In this document: in pieces, positions 47,895 to 57,723 of the stretch
Layout of the letters: every line of letters starts with the position of its first letter
Numbering within the stretch: position 1 is the first letter of the stretch
Source: Hormoscilla sp. GM7CHS1pb
Lineage (GTDB): Bacteria > Cyanobacteriota > Cyanobacteriia > Cyanobacteriales > Desertifilaceae
Direction: 5' to 3'
NCBI GenBank assembly: GCA_014323675.1
Contig: JACONN010000002.1
Span: 1,842,001-1,906,000 of the forward strand
DNA length: 64,000 nucleotides
The notes under the pieces: model-generated
Seen by the model: only the letters and a program-made list of their open reading frames with translations
Database searches by the model: none
Told to the model about the DNA's origin: nothing
Translations under genes and position numbers: made by a program

Positions 47895-48957
47895 TCAATC
47901 CAACCAGTGTAACCGATCTGGCGAAGGGACGAGATTGCCTTCTATAGCAGGTAAAGATTCCACCTGTTCCATATGGGTGATTGCTGCGGTCAAGAGCATT
48001 TTCCTATTCATCTGGCGTAGGAACTCAACTGAGGACAGATTTTTGGGTAGGGGGCGTTTTTCGCGAATCAGACGATCTACATTTTGCTTCTTAGGTTCCA
48101 AGCTAAAAGCGTTGGTATCTCTGAGCCATTTCCGCAACCAGGCATGGTAAGTCGGGCGTTTTTTTCCCATATCATAAAGCCCTGACAGCAATTGATAGAA
48201 CCTGCTATACTCCAAGCGATAGCGGAGTTCAAATTCATGCAAGCAAACAGCTTCATCTATTTCGCCTCGCAAAGCGGTGTTAATCGATCGGGCGGCCAAC
48301 AGGGCGCCATAGGTTGCCAGATGTACCCCTGAGGAAAGCAGCACATCAACAAAGCAGGCAGCATCACCAACCAAGAGAATACCTGGTTTCCAGAAATGGG
48401 AATGGCAGTAGGAAAATTCCTGACGCATGCGAATTTCCCCATAGGGAGTTTCCCTTGCTGGCTGCGCCCCTGCCAAATATTCTGATATTATCGGACAAGC
48501 TGCAATATAATCTTGCAGAGTTCCGGCCAAATTTCCTTGATTTTCTTTGATGCCAGTCCGTTCTTTAGGCAATACAGCGCCAACGCTAGTGAGAGTATCG
48601 TCAAGGGGGATGTACCACAACCACCCATCGTCAAATGCTTCAAAGAGAACGTTTCCGCTGTCTGGTTCGGGCAGGCGTTTGCCGTTAACCAAATAGCCGT
48701 ATATCGCTATATTGCGATATAACTGGGAGTAGAGGCGATCGCCTACCTGCTGGGCCATTTTGCTTTGATGTCCCGAAGCATCTACCACAAAACGGGCAGT
48801 TGCCACAATATCACGACCGTTACCATCGCCAAACACAACTCCCGTTACCCGATCGCCCGACCAAACCAAATTTTTCACCCGGTGTTGTTCGCGAACCTCA
48901 ACGCCCTTTTCTCTAGCATTATCTAGCAGGAGGCGATCGAACCGATCCTGTTTTTCA
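47895..48957 (-). pseudogene. flavin-dependent halogenase, N-terminus missing
   Basis: Contains the halogenase signature WLWYIP (DDGWLWYIPLDDTLTSVGAV), the pocket motif GDAACFVDVLLSSGVHLATY, and the usual upstream FDRLLLDNAREKGVEVREQ. The first about 100 residues with the FAD GxGxxG motif and the catalytic Lys region are absent; sequence turns into repeats before 48958 (aaaacagggtttctt, gatgccttcgggatgca twice). The SSGVHLA type acts on phenolic, pyrrolic or carrier-bound substrates. Probably inactive unless the N-terminus is supplied elsewhere. Confidence 0.85.
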
Positions 48958-49075
48958 GAAAAACAGGGTTTCTTATTCTGGCGCTTCGATGCCTTCGGGA
49001 TGCAACGCAGGCAACCTTACGATGCCTTCGGGATGCATGGCAAAAACTCCTCAGGCATCGCTCAGGCATCGGTGC
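48958..49075. repeat. short repeats at the halogenase break
   Basis: tttttcagaaaaacagggtttc and two copies of gatgccttcgggatgca(acg/tgg), followed by caggcatcgctcaggcatcgg. No gene. Confidence 0.6.
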
Positions 49076-49888
49076 CTACTTTTTCCAGATTTGAGGTTGA
49101 CGGAAAGCGTAGATATCTTTGATTACCTGTACCCAGCTATTGGCCAGGGATGCTAAGATGCGATCGCCCTTTTCCGGGGAAGCAGTTGTCGGATCCCCCA
49201 GGACTCCACTGGCCGTTAAATCTCGCGTCGCCCAAGGGAAAGGCAGCTTACCTTCCATGCTCAGCATACTATCTTTCGGCAAACCTTGAGGATATTCAGC
49301 TACTGCCGCCTCCATTTTCACCTGTTCTGGTAGCAGGGAAAGGAGTAAGCTAGTTTCCCCATCTCCAGCATGGATACCCAATTCTGACTCCTTTGCTGTC
49401 AGTAATTCCTGAGTAATATTAGGAAGGCGCCAGGTAAAGAGGGGAAACACCATAAAATCATCATACTTGACGTGCAAATCCCGCGCTGCTATTTCCAATA
49501 CCTGGGGTTGTCCCCCGTGGGAGTTCATCAACACCAACTTGCGAAAACCTGCCCGGTAAATACTTTCTGCTACTTCGGTAATAACTGCCAATAGCGTTTG
49601 GGCACTCAGAGTAATTGTACCCGGGAAATGCCAATGTTCGTTAGATTTGCCGTAATAAAGGGCAGGCAAGGCATAAGCGGGGATGCTAGGATCTAGTTGA
49701 TGCAATGCCTTTCCCAAAACCCCCACACTAATGGCAGCATCGACGATTAGCGGCAAATGAGGGCCATGTTGCTCAATTGCCCCGATCGGCTGGACGATCG
49801 GCACATTTTCCTTCTCTGGCATTGCCTGGATCTCTGTCCAGCTGAGGTAGGGAAAAAAGCGTTCTGGGGGGATGAAGCTGTGCATCAT
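49076..49888 (-). CDS. creatininase family amidohydrolase
   Basis: 270 residues. Metal-site motifs VQPIGAIEQHGPHLPL, DGETSLLLSLLPE and LVLMNSHGGQPQV. Family members open cyclic amides (creatininase) or peptide-like bonds in cofactor maturation. Substrate unknown. Undamaged. Start MMHSFIPPERFFPYLSW; upstream tgctaattgctaattgc is a short direct repeat. Confidence 0.88.
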   Translation of the reverse strand: MMHSFIPPERFFPYLSWTEIQAMPEKENVPIVQPIGAIEQHGPHLPLIVDAAISVGVLGKALHQLDPSIPAYALPALYYGKSNEHWHFPGTITLSAQTLLAVITEVAESIYRAGFRKLVLMNSHGGQPQVLEIAARDLHVKYDDFMVFPLFTWRLPNITQELLTAKESELGIHAGDGETSLLLSLLPEQVKMEAAVAEYPQGLPKDSMLSMEGKLPFPWATRDLTASGVLGDPTTASPEKGDRILASLANSWVQVIKDIYAFRQPQIWKK

Positions 49889-50237
49889 TGCTAATTGCTA
49901 ATTGCTAATTGCTGACTCGTTTCCGTTCGCGCAGCGTGGCGCCAGCCATGAGTGCCCACCCATGTCGTGCGCGGGAGCGACACGACAGGGTGGGCATCTC
50001 TGGAAACGACCGGGGCACGGCCAAGTCAAATAATGCTCCTAGGCTCTTTCGCGCCTGGGAAGCACTTTAGTGCTTACTACGAACGGCAGGAACAGTTCCG
50101 GAAAAATCGGAATGCCGTCAGCGATGCTGCTGCGCAGCGCCATTACGATCCACTGCCCGAGATCGGCGCTCGCCTATTGCACGATATTTGAGTTAACTAA
50201 GTTTTTCCCGATCGCGTACTGCGTAGCGGAGGGGTCG
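49889..50237. other. family H element with nested family S element, plus unrecognised C-terminal fragment
   Basis: 49918-50008 is a family H copy (cgtttccg ... ctggaaacg) with a family S element (tcgcgcagcgtggcgccagccat) inserted in its left arm at 49927-49949. After it, plus-strand codons SAYYERQEQFRKNRNAVSDA and YDPLPEIGARLLHDI (stop about 50191) look like a real C-terminus of an unidentified gene. 50207-50263 is a larger S-type repeat (cgatcgcgtactgcgtagcg...ggcagccat). Confidence 0.7.
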
Positions 50238-50780
50238 TTACCCGGGGAGCTGGCAGCCATGTTTTCCCGATTTTTCCGGAACGGTACAATCACAAATCAG
50301 GAGATCCATTAACATCTTAGCCGGATTGACTTTTTCGCTACGATTTTCTGCCGTTTCTCTGGTACTAGCCATCATCGAACGCAGGCGATCGCGAATATTG
50401 CCCAGTGTTGCTTGATTATTGACAGGTAAACGGGGTTTTGGCAGATCTAGATTCGGCCACGAAAGTAAATTATTACAAGGACAGCACTGAGGTGGCAGGC
50501 CCGCAGTCGGGAGGGGGAGAGGCAACTCACAACGAGAACACATCACCAGTTCCCACTCCGGCGTCAACAGTTGAGCAATAGTTTCGTCAGTACCTTCCAG
50601 GTAGCAGTCTCCGGAGTCAGGGGACATAATTTTCTGCCAGCAGTCTTCAAACTCCTGACTATAACCATCGCCTTTTACGACTGGTTGAGGCAGCAAAGCT
50701 TCGTTCCCATTGAGAATCACCTTTTTGCCCAACTGTAGCCAATAGGCAAGATATTGTTTTACTTGCGTTTGTGATGCCAT
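50238..50780 (-). CDS. conserved hypothetical protein with Cys cluster
   Basis: 180 residues. Core: VKQYLAYWLQLGKKVIL, then MCSRCELPLPLP and QCCPCNNLLSWPNLD, a four-to-five Cys zinc-ribbon-like site. The C-terminus (GKHGCQLPG) is encoded by an S-type repeat, so the native stop has been lost or moved. Widespread-looking cyanobacterial style, function unknown. Confidence 0.72.
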   Translation of the reverse strand: MASQTQVKQYLAYWLQLGKKVILNGNEALLPQPVVKGDGYSQEFEDCWQKIMSPDSGDCYLEGTDETIAQLLTPEWELVMCSRCELPLPLPTAGLPPQCCPCNNLLSWPNLDLPKPRLPVNNQATLGNIRDRLRSMMASTRETAENRSEKVNPAKMLMDLLICDCTVPEKSGKHGCQLPG

Positions 50781-51023
50781 AGGTTAGGTTATCTGAGCAT
50801 TGCCTATTGCTAATAAGTAGTTGTTTGCAATTATTTTTATATTTTTTCAGGCGCGATCTAGCAGGATAATTAGATCTGAAAACATTATCACATAAGCGTT
50901 TGCTGGAATTTAAATTCCCTGAGATTTGCTCGCTCGATAAATATAAAAATAATGCAAGCTTATGTACTTATTGTAACGAGGCATCCCCGCCTTTGGGCAT
51001 CGGAAACTTAAATTAATGTGAAG
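50781..51023. other. AT-rich intergenic region
   Basis: 243 bp without a frame. A small dyad aggcatccccgcctttgggcat near 50980 may be the cobU terminator. Confidence 0.4.
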
Positions 51024-51590
51024 TTATCGCCCGATCGCTCCTGACAAGGGAGTGCCTAGCTGACTGAGGTTAAGGACATGGCCAGCAGTAACCAGGTAAA
51101 CTGGATGGGCTACGGCAGCGATGTGGCGCACCAGCTTACCGAGGCGATCGCGAAACAGCCGACCAATGGGATAAGCAGGAACCAGGCCCCACCCTGTCTC
51201 TTCAGCCACCAAAATCACATCAGCAGCAGTCCGCTGCAAACTGGAAATCATTGCCTGCTGCGTCTGATTCCAGCTTACATCATCCTGGTGCAATAAATTT
51301 GCCAGCCAAGTTCCCACTGAATCGATCAATAGACAGCTATTCGGCCCATATAGATCAATTGTGGCCGCCAAGGAGATCGGCACTTCCAGAGTTTTCCAGG
51401 TAGGGGGACGCCGCCGCTGGTGCAGTACAATCCGATTATGCCACTCCCGATCCGTCGGGTCAGTAGCAGCGGTTGCCACATAGACCACCTGTTTGCCGGT
51501 ACCCGTTGCCAGAGTCTCAGCCCATTCACTCTTACCAGACCGGGCCGGTCCCGTCACCAGGATGAATTGCCTTGCCTGAGAAGATGTCAT
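51024..51590 (-). CDS. cobU: adenosylcobinamide kinase / adenosylcobinamide-phosphate guanylyltransferase
   Basis: 188 residues. P-loop LVTGPARSGKSEWAETLA, guanylylation-site region QRRRPPTWKTLEVP, NSCLLIDSVGTWLANLL and EETGWGLVPAYPIGRLFRDR. CobU activates cobinamide for lower-ligand attachment in cobalamin or pseudocobalamin synthesis. An ORF-less group II intron lies just upstream on the same strand; its 3' end is about 16 nt before the ATG. Confidence 0.93.
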   Translation of the reverse strand: MTSSQARQFILVTGPARSGKSEWAETLATGTGKQVVYVATAATDPTDREWHNRIVLHQRRRPPTWKTLEVPISLAATIDLYGPNSCLLIDSVGTWLANLLHQDDVSWNQTQQAMISSLQRTAADVILVAEETGWGLVPAYPIGRLFRDRLGKLVRHIAAVAHPVYLVTAGHVLNLSQLGTPLSGAIGR

Positions 51591-51605
51591 GTAATTTGGG
51601 AGAGA

Positions 51606-52447
51606 TTTTGGTCGGGGTCGAGCTAGGAATCACTTCCCAACCCTCCCTTTCAAAACCGGACTTGCGACTTTCACCGCAGGAGGCTCCTAGGTAATAGGCT
51701 CTTGTCCTTGAGTAGCTGTACTAGGGTTACCCCCATTTTGCCTTGCGACCTGATACTTTCTTCCCTATTCTGGCTGTGAGTGGCGCTGCCGACAAACCTT
51801 TAGTATCACTATTTACTAGGCCGTTTTACCAGAAAGTCATAGCCTCACTTTTGTGGGCCTCCGTGATGTATTCAGGTTTACTTGTTCCAGTCGCTTCCTA
51901 TTATCACTGTCCTATGTCAGCATATCCCAGGCATTACCCTGGGCGTTGGCTTCTTAGAACATCCCTCCCCTGATGGCTTTCGCTTAACATCTAGCTTATC
52001 CCCTGGTCGGTTAGTCGTCTAATCGGAACGGTTTCGCCGGTCCATGGATTGCTCAACAGGGGTTATAACGTTCCATAGAATCCATATTGATGCTTTTAGG
52101 CCCCTGCAATACCCCGGGAGGATTTTAGTGATACGGGATAGCCATACCCAACAACTATCCACTCCTACCATCACCTTTTGGTTCCAGCGTATCAGCCTTA
52201 TTTCGCTGGTCTAGATTTACGAGGCTTATACAGATTCACTTATCGTTGGCCATGAGCACCTAACAAGCGCGGAGTTGCCGGCTTGGGCTGCCAGTTCTCC
52301 TACATTTAAGTCCCTGCTTTCCACCGCCGGTGATGTCACTCCGCAGCAGTTGGGACCGGTGTTCCTCCCGTATCCGGAGGGTGGGGTTTGGACCCACAAG
52401 GATTCCACAGTTCTCCGGCTAATAATACTAATTTGAGTTGTCACAAG
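51606..52447 (-). mobile_element. ORF-less group II intron (second type) upstream of cobU
   Basis: On the minus strand it starts about gtgacaactcaaatta and ends with domain V (gagcctcctgcggtgaaag tcgcaagtccggttttg) and domain VI (gggttgggaagtgattccta gctcgacc). About 840 nt, no protein frame. The same 3' end is at 45053-45222. It would be in the 5' untranslated part of the cobU transcript and could affect its expression. Exact ends are uncertain by a few bases. Confidence 0.72.
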
Positions 52448-52537
52448 TTCTTAAAGGGGGATTTGTTTACACCTGAACGTTTCGCACTGGGCAATATCTA
52501 ATATAACAGTAAAGGAACCCTCATTACAAATAGCAGC

Positions 52538-53161
52538 ATGAAACTGGAATTGGAGCGGATTGAGGCTACATTGGCTCAAATTATAGCAGAGCAAAACAAT
52601 AATGTAAAAAGGTCCGCTATTCAGAAAAATCAGACCTACTCCTTTGACTTACTACCCAAAACCCCGCCAGAAATCAAAGCGACAATCCCTCCCATACAGC
52701 CCTTGTCGCAAGAGAACCGGTCCAAGACGCCAGCACTGCCCAAGCTGAAAACTCCTAGATTGAGCTCTCATCAAAACGCAGCTAACCCAGAACTGGCGAT
52801 CAACCTGTTGCAAGAAATTCAGGGGGTAGTCGCTGGCTGGCAGCGGGATTTGCAGCAAGTACATGCAGAAATTCAAGACCTGTACGGAGAAGGACCGATA
52901 GTGGATGGGTGGTTAGAGTCCAATCCGCCAGGAGGAGGTCAGCAGGATGAATCAGCGGGCTATCGCCTGTGCAGACTAGAGTCGGACGGCAAGTTGTGGT
53001 TCTGTCCCTGTCCTCCAGACCAGGTGGCCACTGTCTCGGTGGCGATCGCCCGCTATCACCAGCTGCGACAACTGCTCGGTCGCAAGCAAGATATGGAATC
53101 TCGTCTGACCCAATTATCTGAAGCCCTGATAATTTTGCACGGGCAACTGCGTGAAGCATAG
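52538..53161 (+). CDS. conserved hypothetical coiled-coil protein
   Basis: 207 residues. N-terminal helix MKLELERIEATLAQIIAEQN, a Pro-rich linker (TPPEIKATIPPIQPLSQ), then LLQEIQGVVAGWQRDLQQVH AEIQ helices and a compact C-terminal part (GYRLCRLESDGKLWFCPCPP). No family recognised. The next gene (glycosyltransferase) starts 9 bp later, so they likely formed an operon. Confidence 0.7.
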   Translation: MKLELERIEATLAQIIAEQNNNVKRSAIQKNQTYSFDLLPKTPPEIKATIPPIQPLSQENRSKTPALPKLKTPRLSSHQNAANPELAINLLQEIQGVVAGWQRDLQQVHAEIQDLYGEGPIVDGWLESNPPGGGQQDESAGYRLCRLESDGKLWFCPCPPDQVATVSVAIARYHQLRQLLGRKQDMESRLTQLSEALIILHGQLREA

Positions 53162-53318
53162 GGAATAATCATGACTGACCCGAAAATGTCGGCAATTATC
53201 TGTACTCACAATCGGGATAATTATCTGGGAGCAGCCATAGATAGCTTGCTAGTCCAGGATTTTACCGATTTTGAAGTCCTGGTGGTAGATAATGGATCGA
53301 GCGATCGCACCCGTGAAG

Positions 53319-55081
53319 GGGTGTAATTAAAAGTGACACTTAGGCATTATTAACCGGTCCGGTAGTTCTACCTCTGTATCACTGGCGGAGTTCTGATACC
53401 GCCGGTGATGGCCCCACAGTGGATGGAACAACTCAAATAGTGAATCTGCCTTGATTGGGAGATTTTTTTACCCTTATGTTATATAATTTTATTTATAAGT
53501 TGATCGTGGAGCTAAAGCCCTATATGTCTGAATTCATGAATTATGATGAAACGGTTGAACTAACCAGCAGCGCTTCGGAATTAGCTCTAAGATTGCAGGC
53601 TCATCCCAATATATCGGCTCGTATTTTATCTCTGCTAGATCTTGTGGAAAATCCGGATAATAATTGTGAAACAGCGAGCAGTACCGAGTTGAAAATTATC
53701 TCGGAACTCAAAAAACTGGGAAATGATTCTCTTCAAGATTGGGCCAATTCGCAAGAGAAAAAAAAAGCCTTAGCTTGTGAAAAATCTCCGGGGATGCGCC
53801 GTCAGAGAAAAAAGCAACTATATTGGCATAGTCTGTTGGGAACTATCCAAATTATAGAAGAAACTTTTATTTCTCGAAGACCGTTTTCATCATCTGCCCA
53901 AATACATTGTCGAGGTTATTCTTTGCCATTGCAACGAGCAATTACGGATTTTGGAGCCGATGTGCCATTTGGAAAAATTCCTGAAAAGCTACAAGAACAT
54001 TACGGTATAACTGTGCCGATTAGTTCGGCCCAAGCTATTACTCAAAAACATGCACATGCGGTTAAAGGATCTCAAAAACCAGCAGAAAAAATTACCGATA
54101 GAGATGGAGTAGAGCTTCTAATTGCAGAAATGGATGGCACGATGATTCCAATTGTAAAAACTCCGACCAATGATGATAAAATTATCGATCGCCGAAAAAC
54201 CAGATCTTGTTGTTGGAAAGAAGCTCGTCTATCACTTGTGGAAATCCCTACTCAGAAAAAAACAATTATTGGAGGTACAGTAGGTACCGTAGACTCCGCA
54301 GGAAACAAATGACTGCATAGCGCTATAAGGGCTGGGATAGGTGAAAAGACTAAAGTTCATGCGATCGGAGATGGAGCCAGTTGGATTGTTAATCAGGTAA
54401 TGGGCTTGTTTGGAGAACGTGCTAGCTATCTAATATATTTTTATCATCTATGTGAATATTTAGCAGCAGCAGCTCCTGGAGCTAATGAAAAACAACAAAA
54501 AAAATGGCTGGAAAAACAAAAAAAAGCTCTCAAAAACAATCAGGTTCTCAAAGTATTAAATAATTTATCAACTCGCCTGGAACCAGAACATATAGCTGAT
54601 AAATTTGCTCCCGTCAGAGTCGGTGTACGATACATTAAAAACCGGCTTGAATACATGAACTACAAAGATGCGATTGATGCTAATTTACCAATTGGATCTG
54701 GAAAGATTGAGAGCGCACATCGTTATGTAATTCAAAAACGTTTGAAATTAACAGGTTCTTGGTGGACCGTTGAAAACGCTAATGATATGTTAGCTTTAAG
54801 GATATTAAGAGTTAATGATGATTGGCAATCCTATTGGCTAAATTTAAACCCAGAAAATTCGTCCCTTACCTAAGCAGTCTAACAATTATTGAGGCTCTTA
54901 CCTTCTCAACATCAGTTTTCTGCCATGATCGCGTTCTGAACATATATCAATCTCGGGCGTCAATATTGCGCCTTCGTTCACCGGCGATATTGAGGCAGTG
55001 CTGGCACTGCCGGCACTGCCCGACCAACTACTTTTGACCACATCACCGGTTCATGATTAAGTGTCACTTTTAATTACACCC
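53319..55081 (+). mobile_element. ISKra4-type insertion sequence, complete copy 2
   Basis: 1763 bp with about 24-bp terminal inverted repeats (gggtgtaattaaaagtgaca at the left and complement of the right) and a 9-bp target duplication cccgtgaag (53310-53318 and 55082-55090). Inserted in the glycosyltransferase gene. Also includes at its right end aactacttttgaccacatc, similar to the termini of the 4701 MITE. Confidence 0.92.
53455..54873 (+). pseudogene. ISKra4-family transposase with in-frame TGA
   Basis: First part has the zinc/helical N-terminus and the first catalytic Asp (LLIAEMDGTMIPIV, then DRRKTRSCCWKEARLSLVE). A TGA at 54310-54312 follows VDSAGNK; the same frame continues with HSAIRAGIGEKTKVHAIGDG to the second Asp and the Glu in GSGKIESAHR, stopping at 54873. 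Full length would be about 470 residues. The start is uncertain (TTG 53455, ATG 53476 or 53524). Confidence 0.88.
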
Positions 55082-55396
55082 CCCGTGAAGTGGCTTGATC
55101 GAGACTATCCGATCCGCGCCTCCAGTATGTCTTTGAGCCAGTCCTGGGTCTATCCGTAGCGCGGAACAGGGGCGCAGGCCAGACAACGGGCGAGATCCCC
55201 CGTTCCCGGTTCCCACGGCTCTGCCTGGGAACGCCCCTGGACGACGATGCCGTTGCCAGTCCCAGGCTGAGGGTTCAAAACCCAAGCCTATCAGCAGAAT
55301 GAAAAGCTAGCGATCGCGGGTGAGAGTGGTTCAGTTTTACTATAATGGGCACTGGCAGAAAAAGAAAAACTGATCCTTAGAAAACCTACCCTTTCG

Positions 55397-55760
55397 CAAC
55401 GAGTGGGTGCTGATAGTTGATTGTGATGAGCGCATTACCCCCGAACTATGGGACGAGATTGCTACTGCTATTGGAAATCCAGACTACAACGGTTACTACC
55501 TCAACCGGAAAGTGATTTTCCTAGGAAAATGGATTCGTTACGGTGGCAGGTATCCAGACTGGAATCTGCGCCTGTTCAAGCACGAAAAAGGTCACTACGA
55601 AAACCTAGGAACCGATCGCGCAGCGTGGCGCAGCCATGGGAGTTTATAAAACTGGCGACAACGAAGTTCACGAGCACGCGATCTTAGAAGATACTGTGGG
55701 GCAATCAAATGGGGGGTATAACACCTTATCAGCCTCAAAAGTTGATGGCGCTTGACTTTC
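55397..55760 (+). pseudogene. second family 2 glycosyltransferase fragment
   Basis: NEWVLIVDCDERITPELWDE and KVIFLGKWIRYGGRYPDWNLRL are the DxD region and acceptor side of WaaE/KdtX-like glycosyltransferases. A family S element at 55613-55637 interrupts after NLGT; past it VYKTGDNEVHEHAILEDTVG completes the expected motif in another frame. The N-terminus is absent and a family H element (55774-55840) follows. Confidence 0.75.
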
Positions 55761-55773
55761 CTCCCCCTCCTAT

Positions 55774-55840
55774 CGTTTACCGATCCACCCACCCATGTCG
55801 TTGCCAGCTGGCGAACGACAGGGTGGGTGAAGAGGAAACG
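55774..55840. repeat. family H element, cgtttaccg variant
   Basis: Same sequence type as 34732 and 36670, loop tgccagctgg. Confidence 0.88.
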
Positions 55841-55917
55841 ACCCCCTCACCCCCTCACAAGTTTGGGGGTCAGATGAACCCGAAAAAAGATGACAGCAAT
55901 AGCTATTCCTCAGTCAG

Positions 55918-56535
55918 ATGAATCGACAGTTTCCCCATCCCCCGTCAATTCCAGATCCAGTTGAGGCGACTTTGGATGCAGCACCCTGGGTCGATTTACG
56001 CCAATACGACCAATCCTGGTTCTCGCTGGGACGCCCAGCTTGGTTTGTGCTTCTCTGGTGGTTAGTGCAAGCTGTGGCGTTCCCCTTAACTCTGCACAAC
56101 TTCAATATCTTGCGGAGTGCTTTGCTACGACTGTTTGGGGCGAAAATTGGTCGGGGCGTTGTCATTCGCCCTACTGCTAGATTCACGTTTCCTTGGAAAG
56201 TGAAAATTGGCGATTATAGCTGGATCGGAGATGATGTGGTTTTCTATAGTCAAGACTATATCCGCATCGGTCAGCACTCGGTTATTTCCCAGAAAAGTTA
56301 TCTCTGTACTGGCAGTCATGACTCCCTAGACCGGGCTTTTAGTTTGATTACTGCTCCCATTACTATTGGTAATGGGGTCTGGGTTGCCACGGACTGCTTT
56401 GTCGGTCCGGGAGTGGACATTGGGGCGAATTCCGTGATTGGAACCCGCAGCACTGTCTTGCGATCGCTGCCTTCCGGTCAAGTTTGCTGGGGGACCCCCT
56501 GTCGTCCCCACCATCCCAGGAAAATGAAAGCATAA
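55918..56535 (+). CDS. wcaF-like: WcaF-like exopolysaccharide acetyltransferase
   Basis: 205 residues. N-terminal hydrophobic helix (FVLLWWLVQAVAFPLTL) then left-handed beta-helix hexapeptide repeats (IGRGVVIRPTARFTFPWKVK, IGDYSWIGDDVVFY, IGNGVWVATDCFVGPGVDIG, NSVIGTRSTV) with catalytic His in TGSHDSLDRAF. Such O-acetyltransferases decorate colanic-acid-like polysaccharides. Together with the two glycosyltransferase remnants it is the survivor of a polysaccharide locus. Confidence 0.88.
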   Translation: MNRQFPHPPSIPDPVEATLDAAPWVDLRQYDQSWFSLGRPAWFVLLWWLVQAVAFPLTLHNFNILRSALLRLFGAKIGRGVVIRPTARFTFPWKVKIGDYSWIGDDVVFYSQDYIRIGQHSVISQKSYLCTGSHDSLDRAFSLITAPITIGNGVWVATDCFVGPGVDIGANSVIGTRSTVLRSLPSGQVCWGTPCRPHHPRKMKA

Positions 56536-56539
56536 GAGC

Positions 56540-57308
56540 ATGGTTATGAGTCCTTTGACCTTAAATTTAGACAAGGTTCACCTGACAGACGAACAGTTCT
56601 ATGATATCTGTCAAAATAACCGCGAGTTGAAATTTGAGCGATCGCCTATAGGAGAATTAATTATTATGTCACCGGTTGGTGGGGAAAGTGGCAATCGAGA
56701 AGCGGACTTAATTATCGATTTGGGCATCTGGAATCGACAAACCGGTCTCGGTTATACCTTTCGTGTCCGTTCGCGCAGCGTGGCGCCAGCCATTCGCGCA
56801 GCGTGGCGCCAGCCATTCGCGCCCACCCATGTCGCTGCGATGTGCGGTGCTCCGCGCGCGGAGCACATTGAGGGCAGGCGAGCGACAGGGGGGCGTCTCT
56901 GGACACGACCAGTTCCTCCACCATATTTAAGTTACCCAATGGGGGCGATCGCTCTCCTGATGCCGCTTGGGTTCTGCGGAAACGCTGGGAATCTCTAACT
57001 CCGGCGTCTTCCGCATGCGGAAGACACCGCCCGAACAACGGCGGAAATTTCCACCCATAGCACCAGATTTTGTTATTGAGTTAAGGTCAGCAACAGACTC
57101 TTTAGAAATGTTGCATGTTAAAATGGGGGAATATATGGATGCCGGGGTGCAATTAGGATGGTTAATTAACCCTCAACGTCCCGCTGTCTACTTCGCTGCG
57201 ATCGGGAACCTATATAAACTTCCGGAATTGGAAGTTAGAAATCTGCCCACAGAGTTATCGGGTGAAGAGATATTACCGGGATTTACCTTGAGTTTATCCC
57301 TGTATTAA
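56540..57308 (+). pseudogene. Uma2 family endonuclease with two repeat insertions
   Basis: Start LTLNLDKVHLTDEQFYDICQ and ELIIMSPVGGESGNREADLI are the Uma2 N-terminus; APDFVIELRSATDSLEMLHV KM with the catalytic Asp/Glu is at 57062-57125. A family H element carrying two family S elements (56762-56907) and a second palindrome (gtcttccgcatgcggaagac, near 57004-57028) separate them and change frame. Inactive. Confidence 0.82.
56762..56907. repeat. family H element with two tandem family S elements inside
   Basis: Outer arms cgtgtccg / ctggacacg. Left arm interrupted by tcgcgcagcgtggcgccagccat repeated twice back to back (56771-56815). The loop holds another hairpin, gtgctccgcgcgcggagcac. Confidence 0.85.
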
Positions 57309-57369
57309 AATGCATCTCAATCGAACAATTGTAGGTTGGGTTTCGTGCCTCAACCCAACAGCATCAACT

Positions 57370-57723
57370 TCACTCTTGCTGTTGTAAATCCTCCATTCCC
57401 CTGGCGATCTCCACCTTAAGATCGGGCACTCTCTGCTGAGTTGTTTTCCATAAAATATTAACATCTATACCCCAATACTCATGGACTAACTTATCTCGCA
57501 TTCCGGCTATACGCTTCCAAGATATTTCCGGATAATTGCTTCTGATGGAGTCAGGAACATTCTTAACCGCCTCACCAATAATCTCAATCCCTTTCACTAC
57601 CGCAAATAGTTTTTCTTCATTTTGGACAAAATCCTCAAACTCTACCTCTGTCATAAATCTTTCTATCGCACTAATAGCCGCCAGAATATCTTGAAGCGAC
57701 TCTGTCAAATCTCTCTTATTCAT
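57370..57723 (-). CDS. hepT: HepT-like HEPN ribonuclease toxin (DUF86)
   Basis: 117 residues, all-helical HEPN fold. Catalytic Rx4HxY motif in MRDKLVHEYWGID. In the HepT/MntA system HepT cleaves RNA until the paired nucleotidyltransferase modifies the motif tyrosine with AMP. Overlaps mntA stop by 4 bp (ATG in the end of mntA), so they are translationally coupled. Confidence 0.9.
   Translation of the reverse strand: MNKRDLTESLQDILAAISAIERFMTEVEFEDFVQNEEKLFAVVKGIEIIGEAVKNVPDSIRSNYPEISWKRIAGMRDKLVHEYWGIDVNILWKTTQQRVPDLKVEIARGMEDLQQQE

Larger units (their letters stand above)
53171..55264 (+). pseudogene. family 2 glycosyltransferase interrupted by the ISKra4-type element
   Basis: MSAIICTHNRDNYLGAAIDS and FEVLVVDNGSSDRTRE are the nucleotide-sugar fold start of GT2 enzymes. 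After the element the frame continues at 55085 as LQYVFEPVLGLSVARNRGAG QTTGEI. Then an about 35-bp palindromic repeat (cgttcccggttcccacgg...gggaacg) and a DDDAVAS remnant follow. A TGA lies just after the insertion. Sugar donor unknown. Confidence 0.8.

Noticed and set aside
47765..48150. Plus-strand ORFs over the halogenase/flavoprotein junction
   Set aside because: Antisense shadows; no homology pattern.
54300..54330. Selenocysteine insertion at the transposase TGA
   Set aside because: No SECIS-like hairpin recognised, and transposases do not use Sec at this place.
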